This document shows positions 35,757 through 44,856 of a DNA stretch of 64,000 nt, piece after piece; the first letter of the stretch is position 1, and every line of letters starts with the position of its first letter. The DNA is from an uncultured Ectothiorhodospiraceae bacterium. Its GTDB lineage: Bacteria; Pseudomonadota; Gammaproteobacteria; S012-40. The stretch covers positions 33,797 to 97,796 of the forward strand of contig CALZJE010000004.1 in the NCBI GenBank assembly GCA_945787715.1. Direction: 5' to 3'. The translations under genes were made by a program, and so were the position numbers. The notes below the pieces were generated by a model, which was given only the letters and a program-made list of their open reading frames with translations, ran no database searches and was not told the origin of the DNA.

Positions 35757-37113
35757 CCCAAATAGTTTTGGTATTAACAAATTCTTTAATCCCTTCATGG
35801 GATAACTCTCTCCCATAGCCTGATGTTTTTATCCCTCCAAATGGTAGACGTGGATCACTCTTCACCATACCGTTAACAAATGCACTGCCGCACTCTAGCT
35901 GAAGAGCAAATTGTTCGCCACGAGCTGAAACTTTCGTCCAGACACTTCCACCAAGTCCAAAAGGTGTATCGTTTGCTATGTTTATTGCTTCTGCTTCGTT
36001 TTTTGCTCGGAGAACGGTCGCAACAGGGCCAAAGAGCTCTTCTCGATATGCAGAATTTCCGCTATCTACATTGTCGATTATTGATGGTGCGTAAAATGCG
36101 CCTGGGCCTTCAATGGGATGACAGCCAGCAACAATATTTGCACCTTGAGAGAGAGCTGTTTCAATTTGTTGATGTAGTTCATCACGAAGATCATATCTGG
36201 CCAGGGGAGCTAAGGTAGTTTCCGGCATGAGGGGATCGCCTGTTTTCAGTGCATTAACGGCAAATGTAAATTTTTCTAAGAAACGATCCGCAATCTCATC
36301 AATGACAATAAAACGTTTAGCAGCAATGCAGCTCTGGCCGCAGTTCATATATCTCGATGCGACCGCATTCTTAACGGCCAAATCCAAGTCCGCATCTTCA
36401 AGTACGACAAACGGATCAGAGCCTCCAAGTTCCAGAACCGATTTCTTTAAATATTTGCCCGCTTGAGATGCGACACTTTGCCCGGCAGGCGTGCTTCCCG
36501 TCAATGTAACGGCGTGTACGCGTGAATCTGCGATAAGAGGCGCAACTTGAGACGAAGTGATCATAAATGTGCGGAACACATTTTCGGGTACACCTGCTTC
36601 GATAAAGCAGTTTTCTATCGCCAAGGCGCATTGCGGAACATTAGAAGCGTGTTTAAGAATTGCGGTATTGCCTGCCATCAAAGCAGGTGCAGCGAATCTA
36701 AGCACCTGCCAAAAAGGGAAATTCCAGGGCATAATGGCGAGCACTGTTCCAAGTGGTTGATAAGTTACATAGCTTTTACTCGCGTCACTTTTGATATGTT
36801 GAGGAGTAAGAAATGCTTCTGCATGTTCCGCGTAAAACTCCAGCCCAAGTGCCGACTTTTCGACTTCAGCGTCAGACTCTTTGAGAAGCTTGCCCATTTC
36901 CAAGCTAATCAGTTGACTTAGTTGAAGTTTATTTTTCCGTAAAACGATAGCAGTTTCGCGCATATAATTTGCACGTTGTTGAAAGCTGTATCCGGCCCAT
37001 ACATTAGTTTTCGCTGAAATCTTTGTTAGGTTAGCTTCTATTTCTGCTTCTGACCAAATAGGGAATGTTGCTAAGGTTTCTCCATTTGCTGGGTTGATAG
37101 ATATAAATGACAT
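35749..37113 (-). CDS. NAD(P)-dependent succinate-semialdehyde-type aldehyde dehydrogenase
   Basis: The 454 residues are a complete aldehyde dehydrogenase. It has the cofactor segment MPWNFPFWQVLRFAAPALMAG, LTGSTPAGQSV, the general base Glu in LELGGSDPF, the catalytic Cys in MNCGQSCIAAKRF, EELFGPVATV and PFGGIKTSGYGRELS. The shorter length and 'MNCGQSC' fit the Sad/GabD2-like branch that oxidises succinate semialdehyde or related short aldehydes. A strong AAGGAG ribosome site is present upstream on the minus strand. It is monocistronic. Confidence 0.88.
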   Translation of the reverse strand: MSFISINPANGETLATFPIWSEAEIEANLTKISAKTNVWAGYSFQQRANYMRETAIVLRKNKLQLSQLISLEMGKLLKESDAEVEKSALGLEFYAEHAEAFLTPQHIKSDASKSYVTYQPLGTVLAIMPWNFPFWQVLRFAAPALMAGNTAILKHASNVPQCALAIENCFIEAGVPENVFRTFMITSSQVAPLIADSRVHAVTLTGSTPAGQSVASQAGKYLKKSVLELGGSDPFVVLEDADLDLAVKNAVASRYMNCGQSCIAAKRFIVIDEIADRFLEKFTFAVNALKTGDPLMPETTLAPLARYDLRDELHQQIETALSQGANIVAGCHPIEGPGAFYAPSIIDNVDSGNSAYREELFGPVATVLRAKNEAEAINIANDTPFGLGGSVWTKVSARGEQFALQLECGSAFVNGMVKSDPRLPFGGIKTSGYGRELSHEGIKEFVNTKTIWVR

Positions 37114-37235
37114 TGAGCTATCTCCTTGATGTTAAAATTCCGGTGTGTCACAACATTGAAATGTTTGTGATGGGAGTCAAATATTAATCAGTGGCTATTC
37201 AAACTATAATCGCGCAAATGGTATATTTCATTATT

Positions 37236-39197
37236 ATGTCACGCACACACTGCCTTGTCCTTAGCTTGCTTTTAAGTGTTGGAATTTTGACTTCTGTCGC
37301 TCCAGCGCATGCAACGATGTCTATCGAAATGCAGCGGAAAATATATACTGATGCTTCAAAAGCTTTAAAAAAAGGTCATTTACGGACTTACCGTCGCCTT
37401 AGTAAAAAGATTGTAGATTATCCGCTTTATGGATATCTCGAATACAATTTTATGCGGAAACGTATTAGTCGTATGCCCGAAGAGCGAATTAAAAAATTTA
37501 TTGATGTTTATCAGGACTCACCTATCAGTGCACGGATGCGCTTTGGATGGTTAAGGAGTTTAGAGCGTAAAGGGAGTTGGCAAAAGTTTCTCGATGAGTA
37601 TCAGCCTGGTGGCGGAACAAAGATGTATTGCTCCTACGCGACAGCACTTTACAAAACCAAGCAGATCGAAAAAGCCAATGTTGAAGCAGAAAAACTTTGG
37701 TTGGTAGGGAAATCTCAACCCAGCAAGTGCGACTCAGTATTTCAAGCTTGGAAAAAACATGGCGGCATGACCCATGAGCAGAAATGGAAGCGAATCGAGT
37801 TGGCTATGACAAAAGGGCGCATTAGTCTTGCTCGTTTTATTGCGAAAGAAATGAGCAAGCAGGATCGGCGTTGGGTCGAGCGTTGGAGAAAGATGCATCG
37901 TCGTCCTGCTGAAAATTTATTACGCAAATATTATAAAACAGACAATCCTATCCCTAATATGATCGTGCGGCATGGTGTTAAACGACTTGCGCGAAGAGAT
38001 GCTGGAGCAGCGGCAGACTATTGGGAAACCGTACGAGATAAGCACATAGCGCTAACTGAAAACAATGTCCAGGATGTGGATCAGTACATCGCTATGCATG
38101 CTGGCTATCAAAAACATCCTCGCGCATTGGAATGGTTAGGTAAGTTGGGTAATCCAGATAGCGCAGTTCAACTTTGGCGAATACGTACAGCTTTGTCACA
38201 GCAAGATTGGTGGTCTGCACTTACATGGATTGAGGCTCTACCCCATGAAGAGCGTAGCAGCAGTCGTTGGCGTTATTGGCGTGGCCGTATATTAGAGATG
38301 CAAAGCGAGTCGTTACCGGCTTTAAGAACTGCAGCAGAAAGGATTTATACGACCTTAGCTAAAGAGCGCAGTTATCACGGTTTTCTTGCCGCTGATCGTT
38401 TGGGGAGTGAATATCAGTTTCAGTCTGATCCTTTAAAGTTTACAAATGAAGAGTTGGATGAAATTGCTGTCATCTCAGGAGTTCAAAGGTCTCGTGAATT
38501 GTTAAAGCTCGGTCTAAAAGCAGATGCGCGTCGTGAATGGAATTTTGTAACTAAACCATTTAATGAGGAGCAGCTAAAAAAAGCATCGGTATTGGCCAGC
38601 AATTGGGATTGGCATGATCGAGCGATTAGCACAATCGCGAAAGCTGAGCACTTTGATGATTTGGAAGTACGTTTCCCAATGGCATATAAGGATGTCGTCA
38701 CTAAACAAGCCAAAGAACAAGGTATAGATGCAGCGTGGGTTTACGGAGTACTTCGTCAAGAGAGCGGCTTCATGGCTGACGCTCGCTCACATGCTGGCGC
38801 ACTAGGCCTTATGCAACTTATGCCAGGAACTGGTAGGTTAACTGCTAGAAAGTTGAAGTTTCGTATTCGTTCTAATAGAGATTTGTTAAACACCAACAAA
38901 AATATTCGCCTGGGTGCCGCTTACTTACGTCGAATGTTAGATAGAAATGAAGGTAATGGTGCTTTAGCCACAGCTTCATATAATGCAGGGCCCTATCGTG
39001 TGAAAAAGTGGTTGCCCAACAAAGATATGCCTTCCGATATCTGGGTGGAAACAATTCCTTATAATGAAACGCGCAAATATGTGCGCCGTGTCATGTCTTA
39101 TACCGTTATATACGACAATAAACTAGGTGGTCGTGGCGCTGGTCTCATGCAATATAAGATGCCAGTGATTAAAGCACGAGACAGTCAAGATTCGTGA
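37236..39197 (+). CDS. slt: soluble lytic murein transglycosylase (Slt70 type)
   Basis: This periplasmic enzyme cleaves peptidoglycan glycan strands with formation of 1,6-anhydro-MurNAc. A signal peptide (residues 1-26, ending APAHA) precedes a long alpha-superhelical U/L region (~30-480) and a C-terminal lysozyme-like catalytic domain with VLRQESGFMADARSHAGA (catalytic E509), GLMQLMPGTG, and ASYNAGPYRV. The length of 653 is as in E. coli Slt. The start at 37236 gives a clean signal peptide; the GTG at 37191 adds 15 unlikely residues. The anhydro-sugar products could enter the AmgK/MurU recycling route at 13.3 kb. Confidence 0.93.
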   Translation: MSRTHCLVLSLLLSVGILTSVAPAHATMSIEMQRKIYTDASKALKKGHLRTYRRLSKKIVDYPLYGYLEYNFMRKRISRMPEERIKKFIDVYQDSPISARMRFGWLRSLERKGSWQKFLDEYQPGGGTKMYCSYATALYKTKQIEKANVEAEKLWLVGKSQPSKCDSVFQAWKKHGGMTHEQKWKRIELAMTKGRISLARFIAKEMSKQDRRWVERWRKMHRRPAENLLRKYYKTDNPIPNMIVRHGVKRLARRDAGAAADYWETVRDKHIALTENNVQDVDQYIAMHAGYQKHPRALEWLGKLGNPDSAVQLWRIRTALSQQDWWSALTWIEALPHEERSSSRWRYWRGRILEMQSESLPALRTAAERIYTTLAKERSYHGFLAADRLGSEYQFQSDPLKFTNEELDEIAVISGVQRSRELLKLGLKADARREWNFVTKPFNEEQLKKASVLASNWDWHDRAISTIAKAEHFDDLEVRFPMAYKDVVTKQAKEQGIDAAWVYGVLRQESGFMADARSHAGALGLMQLMPGTGRLTARKLKFRIRSNRDLLNTNKNIRLGAAYLRRMLDRNEGNGALATASYNAGPYRVKKWLPNKDMPSDIWVETIPYNETRKYVRRVMSYTVIYDNKLGGRGAGLMQYKMPVIKARDSQDS

Positions 39198-39477
39198 TTA
39201 TTCAATAACCCCATATTTTCCTCCGCGGTATTTAGCTGAGCTTATTAAAAAAATCACTGACTTATATTAAGTATTGGGTGATACCGTCGTTATATAAGAA
39301 AACGTAATTTAATTCTGTGAACAAGTTTTCAAATATAATCACTTATACAGAAAAACTTATTTTAATTCATGGGATTACATTTCTTCGGCGTCTGAAATGT
39401 TTTGTGATTAGTTTAACAGCACTGTTGCAAATATTCAGGATAATAGTAAATACATATTGTATAACGAGTAACGTGCT

Positions 39478-39582
39478 ATGAAACCATCTAAACAATCAAC
39501 AACTTTTGATCCTACACTTGTTTTATTAGTATTTGTTGTAAGTGCTGCGCTATTGACTATGCTGAGTCAGAGTTTTTTTTAG
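39478..39582 (+). CDS. 34-residue single-span membrane peptide, function unknown
   Basis: An ATG at 39478 opens a short frame ending at TAG 39580-39582. The peptide starts with a polar basic stretch (MKPSKQSTTFDPT) and then a single hydrophobic span LVLLVFVVSAALLTML before SQSFF. No classical ribosome site is clear (CGAG 10 bases upstream). The composition is far from random AT-rich translation, which supports a real gene, but no family is recognised. The 280 bp upstream (39198-39477) contains no other gene. Confidence 0.45.
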   Translation: MKPSKQSTTFDPTLVLLVFVVSAALLTMLSQSFF

Positions 39583-39694
39583 ATTTTGCTTTTACCTTAG
39601 GTAGAGTGGGGCGTAGACATACACCCCAAAAATGTATGCATATTTAGAGCATTTGTAATCAGTGGTTCTCAATCTAAATTCATACAACTGTTAG

Positions 39695-40627
39695 TTAAAA
39701 ACGAAATCCAATTGCTAGTGCCCCTGAAATAGCAGCAGCATCGACAGTTTCGCTTACATATTCCGTTTCGTCACGAATGCTTATGTGAAAATCAGTCATT
39801 ATATAAGACCAGTTGTATCCAAGCCCAAGTGTGTACATAGTGCCTGAATAATCTTCCGATATAGAAACTATCTGATTATCATATTCCCAAGTTTCATCAA
39901 ATTGCCCTATGCCAAAATAAAAATTACCACCAGTCTGTGTAAAATTACTGCCGAGGAGAAGTTGTATATCTCTTCCTGAAGACGTGAAATCATCGTTTTC
40001 ATCGTGTTTTAATGAGTATGCATTAAGTTTTACTGCAATATACTTTACAGGGGCAAATTGAATGAAAAAAGCTCCCCCAGAAAAATCAATTGAGTCATCA
40101 ACAGTAGCATCAGTGTTATCGGAATAAATAATGGAAAGCGCATAACTTGCGACACCTATTGCAAATTTCTTGGTATCGTTATTTTTAGATGCACTTTTCT
40201 CAATTCTAGCTGATTGGGCCGGAGCTGGAGTTGGTTGTTGTTGTGTTCGTACGGGCTTTGTTGGTCTTTGGGCAGGTTTTCTATTGTCCAAAATCGTATA
40301 TCGCAAACCGCGAAAACATTTGTAACGACCATTTGCTAAAATCTCGCAGGAATTTCTCAATGGTTCAACTATTGTTTGTCTACCCACACATTCTGCGGAT
40401 GTTTCACAAATTAGCTCAAATTCTGTTCTTGCTCGTCTCAACGCTTTTTCTCGCGCTTCACCCTCAGTATCAGCAGTGGCAACCCCACAAGCCATTACTG
40501 AATTCTCATTTTTAATCGAAGCGACATCAGTACAGGTCCAATCATCGGCTTTTACTTTGGCATTCAATAGCAGCATGCTAGATACGAGGATTAAAGGTAT
40601 TGTTTTTATTGATTTATGTTTGTTCAT
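39695..40627 (-). CDS. secreted protein with Cys-rich N-terminal domain and C-terminal beta-barrel
   Basis: A signal peptide (~1-27, ending NAKVKA) leads into a ~90-residue domain with six cysteines (DWTCTD, MACGV, LICETSAECV, NSCEI, YKCFRG), resembling small periplasmic domains that amplify on 'EGEAREKALRRARTEF'. A Pro/Gln-rich linker (~115-140) follows, then ~165 residues of alternating beta strands ending in Phe (ALAIGFRF), typical of an outer-membrane barrel recognised by BAM. Function unknown. A perfect palindrome lies 37 bp upstream of the start. Confidence 0.78.
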   Translation of the reverse strand: MNKHKSIKTIPLILVSSMLLLNAKVKADDWTCTDVASIKNENSVMACGVATADTEGEAREKALRRARTEFELICETSAECVGRQTIVEPLRNSCEILANGRYKCFRGLRYTILDNRKPAQRPTKPVRTQQQPTPAPAQSARIEKSASKNNDTKKFAIGVASYALSIIYSDNTDATVDDSIDFSGGAFFIQFAPVKYIAVKLNAYSLKHDENDDFTSSGRDIQLLLGSNFTQTGGNFYFGIGQFDETWEYDNQIVSISEDYSGTMYTLGLGYNWSYIMTDFHISIRDETEYVSETVDAAAISGALAIGFRF

Positions 40628-40663
40628 TGTATTATCTGCAGTATTTAAAAGGCTTACTCTAAG

Positions 40664-40683
40664 ATATTACATAACTGTAATAT
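40664..40683. promoter_or_regulatory. palindrome ATATTAC-N6-GTAATAT, candidate operator
   Basis: A 7-bp perfect inverted repeat around ATAACT lies 37 bp upstream of the barrel-protein start (minus strand). Spacing and symmetry suit a dimeric regulator, but none is identified nearby. Confidence 0.35.
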
Positions 40684-41076
40684 GCCGATTTCCAAGTGTG
40701 TCAAATATATTGGATTGGTAACAATTTAGCGGACTAGATAGAATAGAAGTTTTTAAAAACAAAGAAGTGTCATTATGTGGTCTTCCTTTCACATAAGATA
40801 ATATATCAGGTGTTTTTTTGAACTTATTCTTTTCTTTGAAGTCTTTTGCGTTTTTTGAACGGGTAAAGTTAATACATCTTGTTGAAGTAGTCAAAGTAAG
40901 TTGTGGGGATATAAGAGCGTATTGGTTAATGAAGCTAGTATTGTTTGATAAGTGAGCAGGTAAATGAGTTTCTGTGTGTCTAACGTAAAGTCATCTTTGG
41001 CTGGCGATTTGCCACTACATTATGATTTCACAAGAAAACCTAAAATTGCTGGGATGTTCCATATTGAGGAGAGTTT
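40684..41076. other. intergenic stretch upstream of nfo
   Basis: No gene is supported. A 75-residue minus-strand frame here has no family likeness or ribosome site. The nfo ribosome site (GAGGAG) closes the region. Confidence 0.4.
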
Positions 41077-41925
41077 ATGAAGTATATCGGCGCGCATGTA
41101 AGCGCGGCAGGAGGAGTGGAAAATGCTCCTCTTAATGCAAAAGCGATCGGTGCAAAAGCATTTGCATTATTTACCAAAAATCAACGGCAGTGGGTAGCGA
41201 AGCCATTAACTGAAAAAAATATTGAAGCGTTCAGTGCTAACCTTGCTGCTGTCGGTATTTCTGCGGATCAGGTTCTTCCTCATGATAGCTACCTCATTAA
41301 TCTTGGTCATCCAGAAAAAGATGGGCTGGATAAGTCGCGGAATGCGTTTCTTGACGAAATACAACGGTGCGAGCAGCTAGGGTTAACATTACTGAATTTT
41401 CACCCTGGGGCAACACTGAACAAAATCAGCGAAGACGAGAGTCTTGATAGAGTTGCTGAGTCAATCAATATAGCACTTGATCAATCAAGTAATGTAGTCG
41501 CTGTCATTGAAAATACTGCAGGGCAAGGTTCGACGCTGGGTTATCGATTTGAGCATCTTGCACATATTATCGATAAAGTTGAAGATAAGAAGCGTGTGGG
41601 TGTATGTCTTGATACTTGCCATACTTTCGCGGCCGGTTATGATTTAAGAACTTCAGAAAACTGTAATGCTACTTTTGGAGAGTTTGATCGGGTCGTTGGT
41701 TTTCAATATTTACGTGCGATGCATCTAAATGATTGCAAGCCTGATTTGGGCTCAAGAGTTGATCGGCATCATAGCTTGGGGCAAGGTAAGATTGGTTTAG
41801 AGGCATTTCGTTACATTATGAATGATGAGCGATTCAATAACATTCCCATGGTGCTGGAAACAATTGACTCAGATATTTGGGCAGAAGAGATCGAGCTTCT
41901 ATATAGTTTTGAGAATTTGAGCTGA
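41077..41925 (+). CDS. nfo: endonuclease IV (AP endonuclease)
   Basis: Nfo cuts 5' to abasic sites and repairs oxidised 3' ends in base excision repair. The 282 residues (E. coli 285) open with [16 protein letters not shown] and hold the tri-zinc cluster ligands in [68 protein letters not shown] and LETI. GAGGAG lies ahead of the ATG. It is a stand-alone gene. Confidence 0.96.
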   Translation: MKYIGAHVSAAGGVENAPLNAKAIGAKAFALFTKNQRQWVAKPLTEKNIEAFSANLAAVGISADQVLPHDSYLINLGHPEKDGLDKSRNAFLDEIQRCEQLGLTLLNFHPGATLNKISEDESLDRVAESINIALDQSSNVVAVIENTAGQGSTLGYRFEHLAHIIDKVEDKKRVGVCLDTCHTFAAGYDLRTSENCNATFGEFDRVVGFQYLRAMHLNDCKPDLGSRVDRHHSLGQGKIGLEAFRYIMNDERFNNIPMVLETIDSDIWAEEIELLYSFENLS

Positions 41926-41934
41926 CTAGGTAAT

Positions 41935-42030
41935 TATTGGCCATTAATCGATCTTCGGGTGCACCTGATACCGGGCCAATCAATACAAAACTGCGGTATG
42001 GTATCAAAGTTCTTGGCTACCGAGCTCGGT
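41935..42030. other. inverted repeats after nfo
   Basis: ATTGGCC (41937-41943) and GGCCAAT (41974-41980) form a 7-bp inverted repeat enclosing ~30 nt. A separate 12-bp perfect palindrome ACCGAGCTCGGT lies at 42019-42030. Neither is followed by a T-run. They may be a factor-dependent terminator region or protein sites. Confidence 0.35.
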
Positions 42031-42143
42031 TGAAAGCGCCACATATTTCTCATTGGCATTTTGAGTTAAACCAATTCACAATACGTACTTTATAGGCTTT
42101 CTATTTTTAGATAGCCTCCTGGAATCATTGTGGATTACTGTGC

Positions 42144-43757
42144 ATGTTGCGAATAACTGAAATTAGGCTCCCTATTACTCACCCGGAAGCTGATATTAAA
42201 TCTGCTATTTTAAAGCGATTAAATATTTCGCCAAACGATCTTGTTGAATATAAAGTGGCGCGTAGGGGTTACGATGCACGCAAGCGGGATAAAATCGTAT
42301 TTGTCTACACTTTGGATGTAAAGATAAAGAACGAGCTGGGGGTGTTGAAGCTCAATGATGACAAGCATCTCTCCATAACGCCTGATCTTGAATATAAATA
42401 TGTTGCGCATGCGCCTGAAGATTTAAAGGAAAGACCTGTTGTGATTGGAACTGGTCCGTGTGGCATTCTCGCGGGGCTACTTTTAGCGCAAATGGGTTTT
42501 CGTCCAATCATATTGGAACGCGGGAAAGCAGTTCGAGAGCGGACAAAAGATACTTTCGGCCTTTGGCGGCAATCCAAGCTCAATCCGGAATCTAATGTTC
42601 AGTTTGGTGAGGGAGGAGCTGGTACATTTTCTGACGGCAAACTACATAGTCAAATAAAAGATCCCCACAACTTAGGGCGTAAGGTGCTCACAGAATTTAT
42701 CAAAGCCGGCGCTCCAGAAGAAATTCTTTATGTGAGTAAGCCTCATATTGGAACGTTTAAACTTGTGGGGATGGTTGAAAAAATGCGTGCAACCATCGAA
42801 TCTCTTGGTGGTAAAATTCGATTTGAAAGTCGTGTTACTGATATTGAAGTTGATAATGGAGAAGTTAAGGGCGTTATATTAGCTGATGGTGAGCGTATTG
42901 AATCGAATCATGTAGTGCTTGCGATTGGTCATAGCGCTAGAGATACATTTCAAATGATTTACGATCGTGGAATCTACGTTGAAGCTAAGCCGTTTTCTAT
43001 TGGATTCCGTGTTGAACATCCTCAATCCTTAATCGATAAAGCACGCTTTGGCGCTGAGGCAGGCAATCCTTTGCTGGGAGCGGCGGATTATAAGCTAGTA
43101 CATCACAGTAAGAACGGCCGCTCAGTCTATAGTTTCTGTATGTGTCCAGGTGGGACAGTAGTCGCGGCGACTTCAGAGCCAGGGCGTGTTGTAACAAATG
43201 GAATGAGCCAGTATTCACGTAACGAACGTAATGCAAATAGTGGCATCGTTGTAGGCATTACACCAGAAGAAGACTATCCAGGCCATCCCTTGGCGGGTAT
43301 CGATTTTCAGCGGAAATTGGAAGAGCGAGCATTTGAATTAGGTGGTGAAAATTATTATGCGCCTGGGCAACTTGTTGGTGATTTTGTTGCAAATCGACCA
43401 TCAACAAAATTAGGATCGGTAGAGCCTTCTTATACACCGGGTGTGAAATTAGGTGATTTAAGTTCTGCCTTGCCTGACTATGCAATAGAAGCAATTCGGG
43501 AAGCACTTCCCGCTTTCGATAAAAAAATCAAAGGTTATTTTATGCAGGATGCTGTGCTAACGGGTGTAGAAACACGAACCTCTTCTCCAGTGCGAATTAA
43601 AAGAAATAAGGAAGATTACCAAAGCATCAATACCAAAGGGTTATATCCTGCAGGTGAGGGTGCTGGATATGCTGGAGGGATACTCTCAGCGGCTGTTGAT
43701 GGTATTTGTGTTGCCGAGGCAGTGGCTAAAAATATGGTGGCGAAATTTCTCTCATGA
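42144..43757 (+). CDS. FAD-dependent dehydrogenase of the COG2509 type
   Basis: The 537 residues begin with a ~90-residue N-terminal domain (LRITEIRLPITHPEADIKSAI...) that precedes the FAD-binding Rossmann start PVVIGTGPCGILAGLLLAQMG in this family. Further family marks are 'NVQFGEGGAGTFSDGKL' and the C-terminal 'GLYPAGEGAGYAGGILSAAVDGI'. CMCPGG near residue 333 is also conserved in relatives. The substrate is unknown; the family is widespread and uncharacterised. It overlaps the following methyltransferase gene by 4 bp, so the two are translated together. Confidence 0.9.
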   Translation: MLRITEIRLPITHPEADIKSAILKRLNISPNDLVEYKVARRGYDARKRDKIVFVYTLDVKIKNELGVLKLNDDKHLSITPDLEYKYVAHAPEDLKERPVVIGTGPCGILAGLLLAQMGFRPIILERGKAVRERTKDTFGLWRQSKLNPESNVQFGEGGAGTFSDGKLHSQIKDPHNLGRKVLTEFIKAGAPEEILYVSKPHIGTFKLVGMVEKMRATIESLGGKIRFESRVTDIEVDNGEVKGVILADGERIESNHVVLAIGHSARDTFQMIYDRGIYVEAKPFSIGFRVEHPQSLIDKARFGAEAGNPLLGAADYKLVHHSKNGRSVYSFCMCPGGTVVAATSEPGRVVTNGMSQYSRNERNANSGIVVGITPEEDYPGHPLAGIDFQRKLEERAFELGGENYYAPGQLVGDFVANRPSTKLGSVEPSYTPGVKLGDLSSALPDYAIEAIREALPAFDKKIKGYFMQDAVLTGVETRTSSPVRIKRNKEDYQSINTKGLYPAGEGAGYAGGILSAAVDGICVAEAVAKNMVAKFLS

Positions 43758-44536
43758 CTGAAAACGTTTACCTCAAAATCAGTTCATTGGATAATGCTTT
43801 GTTCAAACAGCTTAAAAAAATTGCACACTCATCCCGTGAGCGACGCAAGCAGGAGAAAACTGTATTGGATGGTATTCATTTGGTACGAGCTATTGCAGAC
43901 GCTGCCATAGAACCGGAATCTCTTATTTTACGAGAAGGTGCGGAAAAGGATGAGGAGATCAATCAATGCCTAGTGCTATTTCCTAACGCTAAAATTATTG
44001 AGCTAGAAGCACGCCTGTTTGATCAAGTATCTCCAGTTGAGACTCCGGTTGGAATACTTGCACTTATTTCTATCCCGAAACCAGAACCAAAATCTTACCA
44101 ATCTTCAGTCATGCTTGAAAATATTCAGGACCCAGGAAATCTAGGTTCTATTTTACGGACTGCCGCTGCATCGGATATTAAGATTGTTTATTTGTCGAAA
44201 GGGTGTGCTGAAGTCTGGTCTCCCAAAGCATTACGTTCTGGAATGGGGGCGCAATTTAGTCTCGATATTATTGAACAGTGTGAGCTTGAGAGTGAGGTTG
44301 AAAGCTATAAAGCCGTTGTCGCTATGTCTCTGGATTCAACAGATTCTTTTTACGATATTGATCTTTCAGGTTCAGTCGCTTTTATATTTGGTAACGAAGG
44401 ATCTGGGATTACTGAGAATCTTTTATCGAAAGCGACAAAAATAGTAAAAATACCTATGCCTGGTAATATTGAATCTCTCAATGTGGCGGCCGCCGCGGCG
44501 ATTTGCTTGTTCGAAAGAGTTAGGCAGATCAGTTAA
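43754..44536 (+). CDS. TrmH/SpoU-family RNA 2'-O-methyltransferase
   Basis: The 260 residues carry an N-terminal substrate-binding region (SSRERRKQEKTVLDGIHLV, an L30e-like domain) and the SpoU trefoil-knot domain: ENIQDPGNLGSILRTAAAS (motif 1 with catalytic Asn/Arg), IFGNEGSGI (motif 2) and IPMPGNIESLNVAAAAAICLFE (motif 3). It methylates ribose in rRNA or tRNA; the exact target (RlmB-like or other) is not clear. The ATG overlaps the stop of the flavoprotein gene. Confidence 0.92.
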   Translation: MTENVYLKISSLDNALFKQLKKIAHSSRERRKQEKTVLDGIHLVRAIADAAIEPESLILREGAEKDEEINQCLVLFPNAKIIELEARLFDQVSPVETPVGILALISIPKPEPKSYQSSVMLENIQDPGNLGSILRTAAASDIKIVYLSKGCAEVWSPKALRSGMGAQFSLDIIEQCELESEVESYKAVVAMSLDSTDSFYDIDLSGSVAFIFGNEGSGITENLLSKATKIVKIPMPGNIESLNVAAAAAICLFERVRQIS

Positions 44537-44856
44537 AAATAGTTCTATGATTTCCCTATGAGAATATTGCTTTCAATTATATTCTATGGATCAGCTGCTT
44601 TTTCTAGGACAAAAATACTCTTTTGCTGAATGTATCAGTATTCACTTTCGTGTGCGACTCTTCCTATTTATTGGTGCAGATTAACTTGCCAACCTGAAGC
44701 CCAATCATGAACTATTAAGCGGGTTATAATTCGCCCATTTATTTATGGCCAGTGAGAAAATTCTTTCTGTTTTTATCGATTCCGGTAGAATGGAATTAAC
44801 TAATAGGCAGTATTGGTTTGTTGTATTAGGGGAATCAAAAACAAGGGAAATAGGGT
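44537..44856. other. intergenic stretch before the DUF3422 gene, with a repeat copy
   Basis: No gene is seen. It contains one arm of the dispersed intergenic repeat (44588-44610) and a TATAAT-like hexamer near 44726, without a good -35 partner, as a possible promoter for the downstream gene. Confidence 0.4.
44588..44610 (+). repeat. copy of the dispersed intergenic repeat (single arm)
   Basis: GGATCAGCTGCTTTTTCT followed by AGGAC matches the reverse complement of the left arm of the 24.3-kb element at 20 of 23 positions. Confidence 0.55.

Noticed and set aside
40667..40894. 75-residue minus-strand frame upstream of the barrel protein
   Set aside because: Overlaps the candidate operator, lacks a ribosome site and hydrophobic or motif content; probably chance.
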